Shown piece by piece: positions 14,533 through 22,912 of a DNA stretch of 51,622 bases; position 1 is the stretch's first letter, and every line of letters starts with the position of its first letter. The stretch is from Pseudomonadota bacterium (lineage in GTDB: Bacteria > Pseudomonadota > Gammaproteobacteria > Acidiferrobacterales > UBA6901). The notes below the pieces were generated by a model. The model did no database searches and had not been told where the DNA came from. It saw only the letters and a list, made by a program, of their open reading frames with translations. A program made the position numbers and the translations under genes. Where the stretch lies: NCBI GenBank assembly GCA_021785795.1, contig JAJYEK010000012.1:1-51622 (forward strand), written 5' to 3'.

Positions 14533-16737
14533 TCAGAGCGGGTGCAGATTGGCGTAGGCAGCAACCAGCCACTTTGCGCCGGTATTCTGAAAGTTGACCT
14601 GGACCCGTGTGTGTTCGCCGCGGCCCTCGACGCTGAGCACAACGCCTTCGCCAAACTTTTCATGGTGCACGCGCCCGCCCAGGCGCAGGCCGCCGGGGTT
14701 ACCGGACACCCCGGACTCCGGGAAGGATGGCCGGTCCGGGGCGGTAGACAATGCTGCCGCCGGCCCGTGGTGCCGGTCCAGGGCCGGTTGCGCCCGAACT
14801 TCTTCGGTCAGTTCCGGCGGGATCTCTGCGAGGAAGCGCGACGGGCTGGTGTAATGCTCGCTGCCGTAGAGCCGTCGGACCTCGGCGCTGGTCAGGTACA
14901 GTTCCTTCATGGCGCGCGTCATGCCCACATAGCATAGCCGCCGCTCTTCCTCCAGGCGGCCAGGCTCCTGCAGCGAACGCTGATGTGGAAACAGGCCCTC
15001 TTCCATGCCGGTCAGGAATACCAGCGGGAACTCGAGACCTTTGGCAGAATGTAGACTCATGAGCTGGACGCAGTCCTCCCAGCTCTCGGCCTCCCCCTCG
15101 CCCGCCTCGAGCGCCGCATGCGCCAGAAAAGCGGAAAGCGGATCCAGCCCCGAACCCTCGTCGTGCCGGTAGTTGCGCGCTGCGTTGACCAGTTCTTCGA
15201 GGTTCTCTACCCGCATTTCGGCCTTTTCGTTCCTGTCGTTGCGGTGAAAATCCACCAGGCCGCTCAGACGCAACGCCTGCTCGACTTGGCCAGCCAAGGA
15301 GTCACCGGCGGTTTCGGCTGCCATCCGTTCGATCAGGTCCAAAAAGGCGCGCAGAGCCTTGGTCGCGCGGCTACCCAGCTCGCCGGATGCGATCAGGCGG
15401 GTTGCGGACTCCCACAGTGACAGTGAGCCCGCACGCGCGTGCGCGCGCAGCGCCTCCAGAGTGCGCTCGCCGATGCCGCGGGTCGGCACATTGGCGACCC
15501 GCTCGAAGGATGGATCATCGGAGCGGCTGGCCATCAGTCGCAGGTAGGCAAGTGCGTCCTTGATCTCTGCGCGCTCGAAGAACCGCAGTCCGCCGTAAAC
15601 CCGATAGGGAACGCCGGCATTAATCAGGGTTTCCTCGAAAACCCGTGACTGGGCGTTGGACCGGTACAGCACCGCGACGTCTGCGCGGCGATGGCCGGCC
15701 GCAACCCACGTCTCGATTCGATCGACCACGAAACGGGCTTCGTCGATATCGTTGTAGGCAGCGTAGATCCGGATCGGTGCCCCGCGGCCACCTTGGGTCC
15801 AGAGCTCCTTTCCGAGGCGTCCGGAATTGTTCCGGATGACGCTGTTGGCGGCATCAAGAATGGTGCCGGTGGACCGATAATTCTGTTCCAGCCGGATCAC
15901 GACAGTGCCAGGGTGGTCCTTTTCAAACCGTAGGATGTTTTCCACCATCGCACCGCGCCAGCCATAGATGGACTGGTCATCATCGCCGACGACGAACAGA
16001 TTGCCGCGGCCTCCGGCAAAGAGCTTGAGCCAGCTGTACTGGATGGCGTTGGTGTCCTGGAACTCATCAACCAGAATGTGACAGAACCGCGCTTGATAAT
16101 GCGCCCGCAAGCGGCTGTCGTCGCGCAGCAGTTCGTAGGCGCGCAGGAGCAGTTCACCGAAGTCGACGAGTCCGGATCGCCGGCAGGCTTCCTCGTAGGC
16201 CAGGTAGATCTGCGTCCACTGGCGCGTCTGCGGATCGGCCGCCGACTCCAGATGCCTGGGCCGGCGGCCAGCTTCTTTGTGACCGTTGATGAACCACTGG
16301 GCCTGGCGTGGCGGCCAGTACGCCTCGTCCAGTTCGAGTGTCTTGAGTACCCGCCGGATCAGGCGGAACTGGTCGTCGCTGTCAAGAATCTGGAAAGTCT
16401 GCGGAAGTCCTGCCTCCCGGAAATGCGCACGCAGCAACCGGTGCGAAAGGCCATGGAAGGTTCCAACCCACATCCCGGATACCGAGAAGCCGAGCATCGC
16501 CTCGATGCGACCGCGCATTTCATGGGCGGCCTTGTTGGTGAAAGTTACGGCGAGGATTGACTGCGGTGACACGGCCTGGGTCTCAACGAGCCAGGCTATG
16601 CGATGGGTGAGAACCCGTGTTTTGCCGCTGCCGGCGCCGGCCAGAACCAGCAGCGGACCCGGCGGAGCCGCGACCGCATGCCGCTGGGCTACGTTCAGGT
16701 TTTGAAGAAGGTGCGTTGCGTCCACGTACGGCATCAT
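14533..16737 (-). CDS. uvrD: DNA helicase II (UvrD)
   Basis: A superfamily 1A 3'-5' helicase for excision and mismatch repair, 734 residues. Motifs in order: 'VLAGAGSGKTRVLTHRI' (Walker A), 'VDEFQDTNAIQ' (Walker B), 'VVGDDDQSIYGWRGA' (III), 'RLEQNYRSTG' (IV), 'LMSLHSAKGLEFPLVFL' (V) and 'CYVGMTRAMKELYL' (VI). The C-terminal Tudor-like end 'GGRVHHEKFGEGVVLS' is typical of UvrD/PcrA rather than Rep. Two adjacent ATGs at the start are both possible. It is divergent from the 16940 gene across about 200 bp. Confidence 0.96.
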   Translation of the reverse strand: MMPYVDATHLLQNLNVAQRHAVAAPPGPLLVLAGAGSGKTRVLTHRIAWLVETQAVSPQSILAVTFTNKAAHEMRGRIEAMLGFSVSGMWVGTFHGLSHRLLRAHFREAGLPQTFQILDSDDQFRLIRRVLKTLELDEAYWPPRQAQWFINGHKEAGRRPRHLESAADPQTRQWTQIYLAYEEACRRSGLVDFGELLLRAYELLRDDSRLRAHYQARFCHILVDEFQDTNAIQYSWLKLFAGGRGNLFVVGDDDQSIYGWRGAMVENILRFEKDHPGTVVIRLEQNYRSTGTILDAANSVIRNNSGRLGKELWTQGGRGAPIRIYAAYNDIDEARFVVDRIETWVAAGHRRADVAVLYRSNAQSRVFEETLINAGVPYRVYGGLRFFERAEIKDALAYLRLMASRSDDPSFERVANVPTRGIGERTLEALRAHARAGSLSLWESATRLIASGELGSRATKALRAFLDLIERMAAETAGDSLAGQVEQALRLSGLVDFHRNDRNEKAEMRVENLEELVNAARNYRHDEGSGLDPLSAFLAHAALEAGEGEAESWEDCVQLMSLHSAKGLEFPLVFLTGMEEGLFPHQRSLQEPGRLEEERRLCYVGMTRAMKELYLTSAEVRRLYGSEHYTSPSRFLAEIPPELTEEVRAQPALDRHHGPAAALSTAPDRPSFPESGVSGNPGGLRLGGRVHHEKFGEGVVLSVEGRGEHTRVQVNFQNTGAKWLVAAYANLHPL

Positions 16738-16939
16738 AACAAGCGCACGGTCGCGGTGCGACGAGGAATAGCTGCCGCCACCTCAGCCCGCGCAAATCCC
16801 CGCCTGCGGCCGTGCCTGCAGCGGGCGGTTGTCCCTTGTTGAGCAGTCATCACCCAACGTATTGTTATTTCTGGCATCCAGAGGTACATTCTATTGAAGA
16901 CAACCCTGCCACTTCCAGTGGCCCTGAGGAAACAGCCCA

Positions 16940-18292
16940 GTGTCTGTCAGCGAATTCGTTTCCGCGGATCCGACCCTGGCACAGACCCTCCGGCGCCACC
17001 TCGACGGCCTCAGGCGCAGCGGCAACGGCGGCGGGCTCATTCGGCTGCTGGAGCGCGGCCTCGGCCTGGGTGAAGCTGCGGTGGGCCGGCAGGTTGGTAG
17101 CACTTCCGTGAGCCGTCTGCACGCCCAGCTCGGTGCCTACGCCTCCGATGGCGACAATCCGCCGGCGTTGCGCATCAAGGCGCGCGTTATCCAGCAGCAT
17201 ATTGCCCCCTATCTCGCGCCAACCGTCAGCGTGTCCATGCACGGTAACCCCTTTCAGTCGTACATTGACGCTATCAACGGGATCGGAAGTCCTGCATCGC
17301 CTGCGCCGCTCGAGTCGGTCGTGGTCGACCGGCATCCCTCACCGGTGGTCGGCGGAACGTCCGAGGCCGGGGGGCTGCCGGCATCACGGCGGGTACCGGC
17401 TGTTGAGGGCGAGTCGGGCAGCAAAGATGCAGATCTGGCGGAGTGGCTAGAGGGCGCACTGGACGATCGTCCAGCAGGAGATCGTGGCGAGCAGCGTTAC
17501 GAGGCGTTGCGCCGATCCGAGCTGGGCGCTTGGCGCGCAATCTATGGGGCAATCAAGGATTTCAGAAGTCTCAAGCAACTCTGGGCGGGGAGTCTCGATG
17601 AGCTGCGGCGCGAACGCGTGGATCTCGAGCAGCAACTGGCAAGCGCCGCCGACCGCCTCCAATCCGTGGAGTCCGACCGCGAGCGCCTGCGTGCCGAACT
17701 CGACCGGGTGCGCCGGCGAAGCACCCGGGTTTCGCGTCTGCCGCCACCGGCGCGGATGGGGAGCAAACGTCCGCGGCGCGCTGCGGTTCTGCCCAGGCGC
17801 GAGGCGTTTCTTGAGCAGCTGACATCCGAGATCGAGCGGGTGCGTCGGCACGCCGGCTCGCTGGCTGTGGCACTGATTGGTCTCCGCGATCTCGACGTCC
17901 TGATTGCCCGTCACGGCGAAAGCGTTGAACCGGCGATTCTGCGCTGTTATGCCGAGGAGATCCTGTCCGGATTCCGAACCTACGATTATATCGCCAGCTA
18001 TGACTGTCATCAGTTCGCGGCGCTGTTCCCGGGTGCCCAGCGTGACGGGGCGGTGCGGGCCTTGGCGAAGGCGCAGAAACGCGCAGCCGAGACCCATCTC
18101 ACGCTCGAGGGCGAAAGCGTCGCGCTTCCGGCATTTTTTAGTGCCGTCAGTTTGCTTGCGGCCGGCGAGGATGCCGGCGCCCTCATGGAGCGGGTGGTGG
18201 GTGCTGCCGAAGACGCCAGGTTGGCCCCGCCACCGCATGTTCTGTTCGTTGAGATGCGCACGGCGCTGATGGAGCCGGGCACCTGCCCGTGA
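16940..18292 (+). CDS. Cytoplasmic protein with coiled coil and degenerate GGDEF-like domain
   Basis: 450 residues from GTG at 16940 with GAGGAAA eight bases upstream. It has no transmembrane segment. Residues ~1–90 form a helical region of unknown type; ~100–160 is a low-complexity linker. Residues ~195–260 are a predicted coiled coil ('LRRERVDLEQQLASAADRL'). The C-terminal ~170 residues have GGDEF topology ('LPRREAFLEQLTSEIERVRR', 'LAVALIGLRDLDVLIARHG'). The signature strand reads 'SYDCHQFAALFPG', so GGDEF has become DCHQF (D355–F359). Neither cyclase activity nor the RxxD I-site is expected. A PilZ gene follows at 18403, which suggests a link to c-di-GMP signalling without synthesis. Confidence 0.7.
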   Translation: MSVSEFVSADPTLAQTLRRHLDGLRRSGNGGGLIRLLERGLGLGEAAVGRQVGSTSVSRLHAQLGAYASDGDNPPALRIKARVIQQHIAPYLAPTVSVSMHGNPFQSYIDAINGIGSPASPAPLESVVVDRHPSPVVGGTSEAGGLPASRRVPAVEGESGSKDADLAEWLEGALDDRPAGDRGEQRYEALRRSELGAWRAIYGAIKDFRSLKQLWAGSLDELRRERVDLEQQLASAADRLQSVESDRERLRAELDRVRRRSTRVSRLPPPARMGSKRPRRAAVLPRREAFLEQLTSEIERVRRHAGSLAVALIGLRDLDVLIARHGESVEPAILRCYAEEILSGFRTYDYIASYDCHQFAALFPGAQRDGAVRALAKAQKRAAETHLTLEGESVALPAFFSAVSLLAAGEDAGALMERVVGAAEDARLAPPPHVLFVEMRTALMEPGTCP

Positions 18293-18402
18293 GGCCGCGC
18301 CCGGTGGCGCCGGTCTCCGATGTGCATGTAAAGATCGGTTTCGCCACGCCCGCCGCTGGAGTAAGATCGGGCAAACCTTCGCAGAAAGGAAGGGGGGACA
18401 AA

Positions 18403-18741
18403 ATGCCAAGCGAACGCCGTGATGCGCCGCGAATCCCATACGCGCTGGATGCTGTCATCACAGGCGGCGGATGCCGCGCACTGCCATGCAGGACCCGAGA
18501 CATCAGCGTCAATGGCGTTTTTGTGCAATTCCGCGGCGCGCAACCCAATCCGACCGGCCCGATTGAGTTGATGGTGAAGATGCCGTCAGCTTTGGCCCGC
18601 CCGATGAGGCGCTTTCATGCTCAGATCGTGCACACGAGCGCCGAAGGCGTTGGACTTTTGTTCGATCAGACCAACGCCGACGGCTATGTTCCGCTGATCA
18701 AACTGGTCTTCGCAAAACCCCGGCTGCCGGAACTGCTCTGA
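18403..18741 (+). CDS. PilZ domain protein (putative c-di-GMP receptor)
   Basis: 112 residues consisting of one PilZ domain. Both c-di-GMP-binding signatures are present: 'ERRDAPRIPY' (RxxxR) and 'DISVNGVFV' ([D/N]xSxxG). 'GVGLLFD' is the usual later strand. The ATG at 18403 is preceded by AGGAAGGGGGG; the frame is open upstream to 18289 but that part overlaps the previous gene and has no homology. It could be a stand-alone adaptor controlling motility, pili or secretion; the partner is unknown. Confidence 0.86.
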   Translation: MPSERRDAPRIPYALDAVITGGGCRALPCRTRDISVNGVFVQFRGAQPNPTGPIELMVKMPSALARPMRRFHAQIVHTSAEGVGLLFDQTNADGYVPLIKLVFAKPRLPELL

Positions 18742-18915
18742 GGAAGAACGTCACGGCCTGGCTTGCGGTGCTGTCGGCGCCAAGGCACGGCGCCCGGAGA
18801 ATGCGGGCCGAGCATCCGGCACCAGCCTTGTCCATGACCCCGCACGCCGGGAGAGGCAAAATCCCTGCGCGATCCGAATCGGACGGATATCCTGTGCGCG
18901 GGCCGGGAGGGTCGC

Positions 18916-19350
18916 GTGAAACGGTTGGTTGTCTGGATCAATGTTCTGCTGTATCTCTGGATCGGAATTGCCCTCGCGCATGGGGCGCTGGAAGTCCGTG
19001 CTGCGCGTAACTGGAACCTGACGTTGCCCGGATCGCGTTTGGCATACGCCGGTCTGCTCGCCTTCGCCGCAATTTACACCGCTGCATGTGCCTTCGGGCT
19101 TCTGCGTCGCAGCTGGTGGAGCCGGAGCATGGCTTTCTGGTGGAACCTGGCGCTGGCGGCGATCATCGGCGTGCTGCCGGCGCTGATCGCATTCTGGTCC
19201 GCTCGTCTCGAGCGCGCGGATGCGGCACATGCGCTGGGTTCGGCAGACGTGATTGCGGGGCTGCTCGCCGCCTGCCTGTTTGTGGCCCTGAGCCTGGCTT
19301 TGCGCACCCGGGCGTTGCGTGACTACTTCGAGCGCGCCGGGGCACCTTAG
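18916..19350 (+). CDS. Small integral membrane protein of unknown function
   Basis: 144 residues from GTG at 18916 with GGGAGG five bases upstream. Four hydrophobic helices are visible, near residues 5–23, 43–63, 73–95 and 108–130. The only charged loop of note is 'SARLERADAAHALG'. No family recognised. The last 4 bp overlap the 3' end of modC on the other strand. The 174-bp gap before it shows nothing else. Confidence 0.65.
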   Translation: MKRLVVWINVLLYLWIGIALAHGALEVRAARNWNLTLPGSRLAYAGLLAFAAIYTAACAFGLLRRSWWSRSMAFWWNLALAAIIGVLPALIAFWSARLERADAAHALGSADVIAGLLAACLFVALSLALRTRALRDYFERAGAP

Positions 19351-20423
19351 CGCAACAATGCGACACTCTTGACTTGGGCGTAGATGGCAGTGCCCGGAAC
19401 AAGTCCCAGCGAATGCATTGACCGCCGCGTGACCCGGGCGAGAAGTACCGTGCCCGCCGCATCCAGCCTGATGATAGCCTGCGCGGGCCGGTCTTCCGTC
19501 ATTTCCAGTACGCGCACCGGGAAAATATTGAGGATGCTGGTATTGCGGTGGTGTTCGAGGCTCAGGCTCACGTCGCGCGCCAGGACACGCACCCGCACCG
19601 CTGTTCCTTCAGGCAGCTGCTGTTGCGGTATTGCCAGGCGGCCGCCGGGGAAGTCGAGCAGCACCAGCTGATACTGCGCGTCAAAGCCGCTCACCACGGC
19701 ATCCAGGATGGCAGCTGCCTCGTCGCTGTGGGCGAGCGGCAGATCCAGACGGGTGAGCATTTCGTGCAAGGTGCCGCAGGCCACAACGCGTCCTGGTTCG
19801 AGACTCACCAGATGGTCGGCCAGCCGCGCCACCTCATCGATGGCGTGGCTCACGTAGAGCATGGGAATCGACAATTCGCCGTGCAGGCGCTCCAGATATG
19901 GCAGCATCTCGGCCTTTGAACGGGCATCGAGTGCTGCGAGCGGTTCGTCCATGAGCAGCATCACCGGATCTCTCAACAGGGCGCTGGCAATCGCCACGCG
20001 GCTGCGCTCTCCGCCGGAAAGTCCCTGGATGCGGCGCTCGAGCAGCGGGCCGATGCCAACCCACTCCACGGTTCTCGCAAATAGCGGCCCGGAGCGTGCG
20101 CGCCCCCTGCGCTTCATCCCGTATTCGAGATTGCCGCGCACGTTCAGGTGGGTGAGCAACCCTGCATCCTGAAATACATATCCCACGCGGCGCCGGTGTG
20201 CAGGCACGAAGACATTCGACTCGCTGTCCTGCCAGAGTTCATCGCCTACCCGGAGTGTGCCGCGCACGGCAGGTTCCAGACCTGCGATGCAGTGCAGCAG
20301 GGTGGATTTTCCGCAGCCAGATGGTCCGACCAGCGCGGTCACGCCGTGTGCCGGTGCCCGGAACGTGGCATCGAGCGCGAAATCGCCACGGCGCAATACG
20401 AAGCGTGCGTCGATATTGCTCAT
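19347..20423 (-). CDS. modC: Molybdate ABC transporter ATP-binding protein
   Basis: 358 residues: an ABC ATPase domain ('LVGPSGCGKSTLLHCIAGLE' Walker A, 'LSGGERSRVAIASALL' signature, 'LLMDEPLAALDARSKA' Walker B, 'LYVSHAIDEV' H-loop) and a C-terminal TOBE/Mop-type regulatory domain ('LRVRVLARDVSLSLE' pattern, 'TRRSMHSLGLVPGTAIYAQVK') that binds oxyanion in ModC. The start overlaps the modB stop (ATGA). This is the last gene of modABC. Confidence 0.94.
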   Translation of the reverse strand: MSNIDARFVLRRGDFALDATFRAPAHGVTALVGPSGCGKSTLLHCIAGLEPAVRGTLRVGDELWQDSESNVFVPAHRRRVGYVFQDAGLLTHLNVRGNLEYGMKRRGRARSGPLFARTVEWVGIGPLLERRIQGLSGGERSRVAIASALLRDPVMLLMDEPLAALDARSKAEMLPYLERLHGELSIPMLYVSHAIDEVARLADHLVSLEPGRVVACGTLHEMLTRLDLPLAHSDEAAAILDAVVSGFDAQYQLVLLDFPGGRLAIPQQQLPEGTAVRVRVLARDVSLSLEHHRNTSILNIFPVRVLEMTEDRPAQAIIRLDAAGTVLLARVTRRSMHSLGLVPGTAIYAQVKSVALLR

Positions 20424-21103
20424 ATGCCGCGTGCCTGCAGACGCCGGTTGGCGACATGGACAATGAAGAGCACCGCAAACGAAAATGCCAGCAATCCGGC
20501 TGACAGCAGGTACGCGCGTCGGTACTCGAGTGCCTCGACGTGATCGTAGATCGCGATGGAAAGCACCTCCGTCTTTCCGGGAATGTTGCCGCCGATCATG
20601 AGCACGACGCCAAACTCGCCGACGGTATGGGCAAACCCGAGCGTGATCGCAGTCACCAGTCCGCGCCGCGCGAGCGGCAGGGCGACGGTAAAAAACCGGT
20701 CCACGGGCCCGGCTCCCAGCATGGCCGCTACCCGGAGGGGGCGATCGCCGATTGACTCGAAGGCGGTCTGCAATGGTTGAACCACGAACGGCAGCGAATA
20801 CAATACCGACCCGATCACCAGACCGGAAAAACTGAATGCCAGCGAACCGCCGCCCAATGCGTGCCAGGCTTTGCCTATGGGCCCGGTAGGCGCCAGCGCG
20901 ATGAGGAGATAGAAGCCAAGCACGGTCGGAGGAAGGACTAGCGGCAGTGCGACTACGGACTCAACCGGCAGCTTAAGGAACGAGCGTGTCCGCGCCAGCC
21001 ACCACGCTAAGGGTGTTCCGATGATGAGCAGCAGTGCAGTGGCGGTTGCGGCCAGCCGCAGCGTCAGCCAGACCGGAGCAAAGTCCATCGCCAGTGGGTT
21101 CAT
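20420..21103 (-). CDS. modB: Molybdate ABC transporter permease
   Basis: 227 residues, five or six transmembrane helices, with the permease EAA-like loop 'AAMLGAGPVDRFFTVALPLARRG' compressed to its usual place and 'GFAHTVGEFGVVLMIGGNI', which is characteristic of ModB. The ATG at 21103 (MNPLAMDF) is preferred to a TTG at 21133 because CGGAA stands close before it and the length then matches the family. Gap to modA 57 bp. Confidence 0.93.
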   Translation of the reverse strand: MNPLAMDFAPVWLTLRLAATATALLLIIGTPLAWWLARTRSFLKLPVESVVALPLVLPPTVLGFYLLIALAPTGPIGKAWHALGGGSLAFSFSGLVIGSVLYSLPFVVQPLQTAFESIGDRPLRVAAMLGAGPVDRFFTVALPLARRGLVTAITLGFAHTVGEFGVVLMIGGNIPGKTEVLSIAIYDHVEALEYRRAYLLSAGLLAFSFAVLFIVHVANRRLQARGI

Positions 21104-21160
21104 GCTGTATTCCGTGCCTGCAAGTCCAGACAAGCGACGAGGATCACCTGCGGCACCAGC

Positions 21161-21955
21161 TCAGTTGATGCCGTAGCCGTAGCGGCGGATGATCGCACGC
21201 GCCCGCCGGCTGTGAAGAAACTTCATGAACGCGACCGCCGCCGCGTCATTCCTGGCGCGATCGAGCAGCACGGCCTGCTGGTCGATTGGTGCATACAGTC
21301 TCTGGGGCACGATCCAGCGGGATCCGCCGGCCTTGAATGAGGGGTCTCTGAGCTGCGCCAGCGCGACGAATGCAAGCCCCGCATTGCCGCTGACCGCGAA
21401 CTGGAAGGTCTGCCCGATATCTTCTCCATAGACGATCCTCGGCAGCAGCGTCCGCCACAGTCCCAGATTCCGCAAGGTCGCGCACGCCGCTTTCCCGTAG
21501 GGCGCAAATTGCGGGTTGGCGATAGCGAGATGACGGAACTTTCCCTTGGTCAGCACCAGACCCTTGCTGTCCACCCGCCGGGGCGAGCGGCTCCAGAGCA
21601 CCAGCTTGCCGCGCGCATAGGTAAAGCGGCTCGCGGCCACAGCCAGGCCCTGTCTGACCAGCAGGCCAGGCGTGGCGGCATCGGCTGAGAGCAGTACGTC
21701 ATAAGGGGCGCCGGCGCGGATCTGCGCGTACAGCTTACCGGTTGATGCGGCACTGATCACGAGATGCCCGGCACCGGTGCGAGAGAAAGCCGCGCCCAGG
21801 TCCTTAAGCGTGTCGGTGAAATCGGCCGCGACCGCGACATTGACTACGTCAGCTGCGGTTTCGTCAGGCGTGGCGGCGTGCGCCGGAACGTGGACGGCGA
21901 TCAGCAGCCCCAGGGCGAATGCGAGGCTGCGCGCTTGCGCCGCGTGTGTGACCAT
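21161..21955 (-). CDS. modA: Molybdate ABC transporter periplasmic substrate-binding protein
   Basis: 264 residues with a signal peptide (~1–28, 'FALGLLIAVHVPAHA'). ModA blocks: 'VNVAVAADFTDTLKDL', 'ISAASTGKLYAQIRAGAPY', 'DVLLSADAATPGLLV', 'IANPQFAPYGKAA' and 'GQTFQFAVSGNAGLAFVAL'. The Ser/Thr residues that hold the oxyanion are present ('SAASTGK'). Start at 21955 with AGGAG seven bases upstream; the open frame above it is unconserved. No modE regulator lies in the window. Confidence 0.93.
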   Translation of the reverse strand: MVTHAAQARSLAFALGLLIAVHVPAHAATPDETAADVVNVAVAADFTDTLKDLGAAFSRTGAGHLVISAASTGKLYAQIRAGAPYDVLLSADAATPGLLVRQGLAVAASRFTYARGKLVLWSRSPRRVDSKGLVLTKGKFRHLAIANPQFAPYGKAACATLRNLGLWRTLLPRIVYGEDIGQTFQFAVSGNAGLAFVALAQLRDPSFKAGGSRWIVPQRLYAPIDQQAVLLDRARNDAAAVAFMKFLHSRRARAIIRRYGYGIN

Positions 21956-22243
21956 GGAGTGGTCTCCTGTGCCAGGGGTCGGTAAGGCAGCTAATGTAAT
22001 CGATGTCCATACCGTCTCGCCATACGGGCCTATGCGGGCTGCGCCCGGTGGACGCACGGTACCAGCGGGAATTTCGCGGAGTTATAGGGTCCGCCACCGC
22101 GGCAGCTAATGATCGGCCCGATGCGTGTCGGCGGCCTTTCCTTGTTCCGGGACGACCCGCACCCGGCCGCCGGTCAAACGCGCCTCTCGAGCCGCATATG
22201 TGCCCCCGGCCGGAGCGTGTACCTTGCGGTCCGCGGGACAGAG
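21956..22243. other. Intergenic region upstream of modA
   Basis: 288 bp between the modA start and the stop of the C_GCAxxG_C_C gene. It should hold the modABC promoter. I see no clear ModE box, Moco-type riboswitch fold or ORF. Confidence 0.45.
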
Positions 22244-22726
22244 TTAGAGCATGTTGACGACCCAGCGAGTGACCGTCGCGGTGGCGTGGGCGCATTTATT
22301 GCCCCGGGCCTCGCTGAAGGCTTTGTACTCCGCCGGGTTCCACATGTCATAGGTGCGACCTGCAAAGCGCTGTTGTAGTTCCTCGCAGGTGATTCCGCCG
22401 AATTCCCTGCGGAACCGGTCGACCAGCTCGCGACCTTTCTGGAAGTTGCCCATGCCGCGGCCCTGATCCAGCTTGTCGCGGTCGCGGCCGCGCTTAGCGC
22501 TTAACGCCATCAGGCCCCCGGTCAGGGCACCGCATGTCCCTTTGCCGGTCAATCCCCCGCCCCCGGACAAGCCGTGGCTGGCCTTGATCGTAGCATCGTC
22601 AACAACGCCGATTGTCTCCTGAACCGTCGCCAGGACGCACTGCGGGCAACAGCCGTAATCAAGTTCGTAGCGCAATGCCTTGCAGTAAGCCTGTTCAGCC
22701 AGAGTTTCTGTGCCTGAGTCTGCCAT
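22244..22726 (-). CDS. C_GCAxxG_C_C family redox protein
   Basis: 160 residues. The family pattern of spaced cysteines is visible: 'AYCKALRYELDYGCCPQC' near the N terminus, 'GLTGKGTCGALTGGLMAL' in the middle, then single cysteines in 'ITCEELQQ' and 'GNKCAHA'. These proteins are thought to be redox active, perhaps with a metal or disulfide relay; no biochemical role is settled. The ATG at 22726 has GGAGG five bases upstream and is preferred over one nine codons earlier, which would lie inside the operator. A -10 box and a palindrome precede it, so it is probably transcribed and regulated on its own. It is 186 bp from arsS. Confidence 0.85.
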   Translation of the reverse strand: MADSGTETLAEQAYCKALRYELDYGCCPQCVLATVQETIGVVDDATIKASHGLSGGGGLTGKGTCGALTGGLMALSAKRGRDRDKLDQGRGMGNFQKGRELVDRFRREFGGITCEELQQRFAGRTYDMWNPAEYKAFSEARGNKCAHATATVTRWVVNML

Positions 22727-22738
22727 AGGGCCTCCAAG

Positions 22739-22760
22739 TATATTAGCAATCACTAATATA
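22739..22760. promoter_or_regulatory. Operator-like palindrome before the C_GCAxxG_C_C gene
   Basis: Perfect inverted repeat TATATTAG-N6-CTAATATA. On the minus strand a perfect -10 box TATAAT (22762–22767) lies just upstream, so the palindrome covers the expected transcription start, a classical repressor position. ArsR/SmtB-family regulators such as BigR-type sulfide sensors use AT-rich palindromes of this kind. The ArsR–rhodanese protein at 28793 is a candidate binder (inference). Confidence 0.7.
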
Positions 22761-22761
22761 A

Positions 22762-22767
22762 ATTATA
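22762..22767 (-). promoter_or_regulatory. -10 box of the C_GCAxxG_C_C gene
   Basis: TATAAT on the minus strand, 36 bp before the start codon. The -35 is weak (TGGAAG at 22785–22790). Confidence 0.55.
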
Positions 22768-22912
22768 AGGCACATTGTTTGCCGCTTCCATTGCCGCATT
22801 TCTGCTACGTGTATGGCAATCGCAGCGTGCGGTACGGGAATGCAACCCGTCGGTGTGTGGACAGGCTAGGCCCTGGCTGCCTTGTAGCCAAAGCCGGCAG
22901 GGGTCGGTCGGG

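Noticed and set aside
17447..18439. 330-codon minus-strand frame opposite the coiled-coil GGDEF-like gene
   Set aside because: The plus-strand frame has a good ribosome-binding site, coiled coil and GGDEF topology; the antisense has none.
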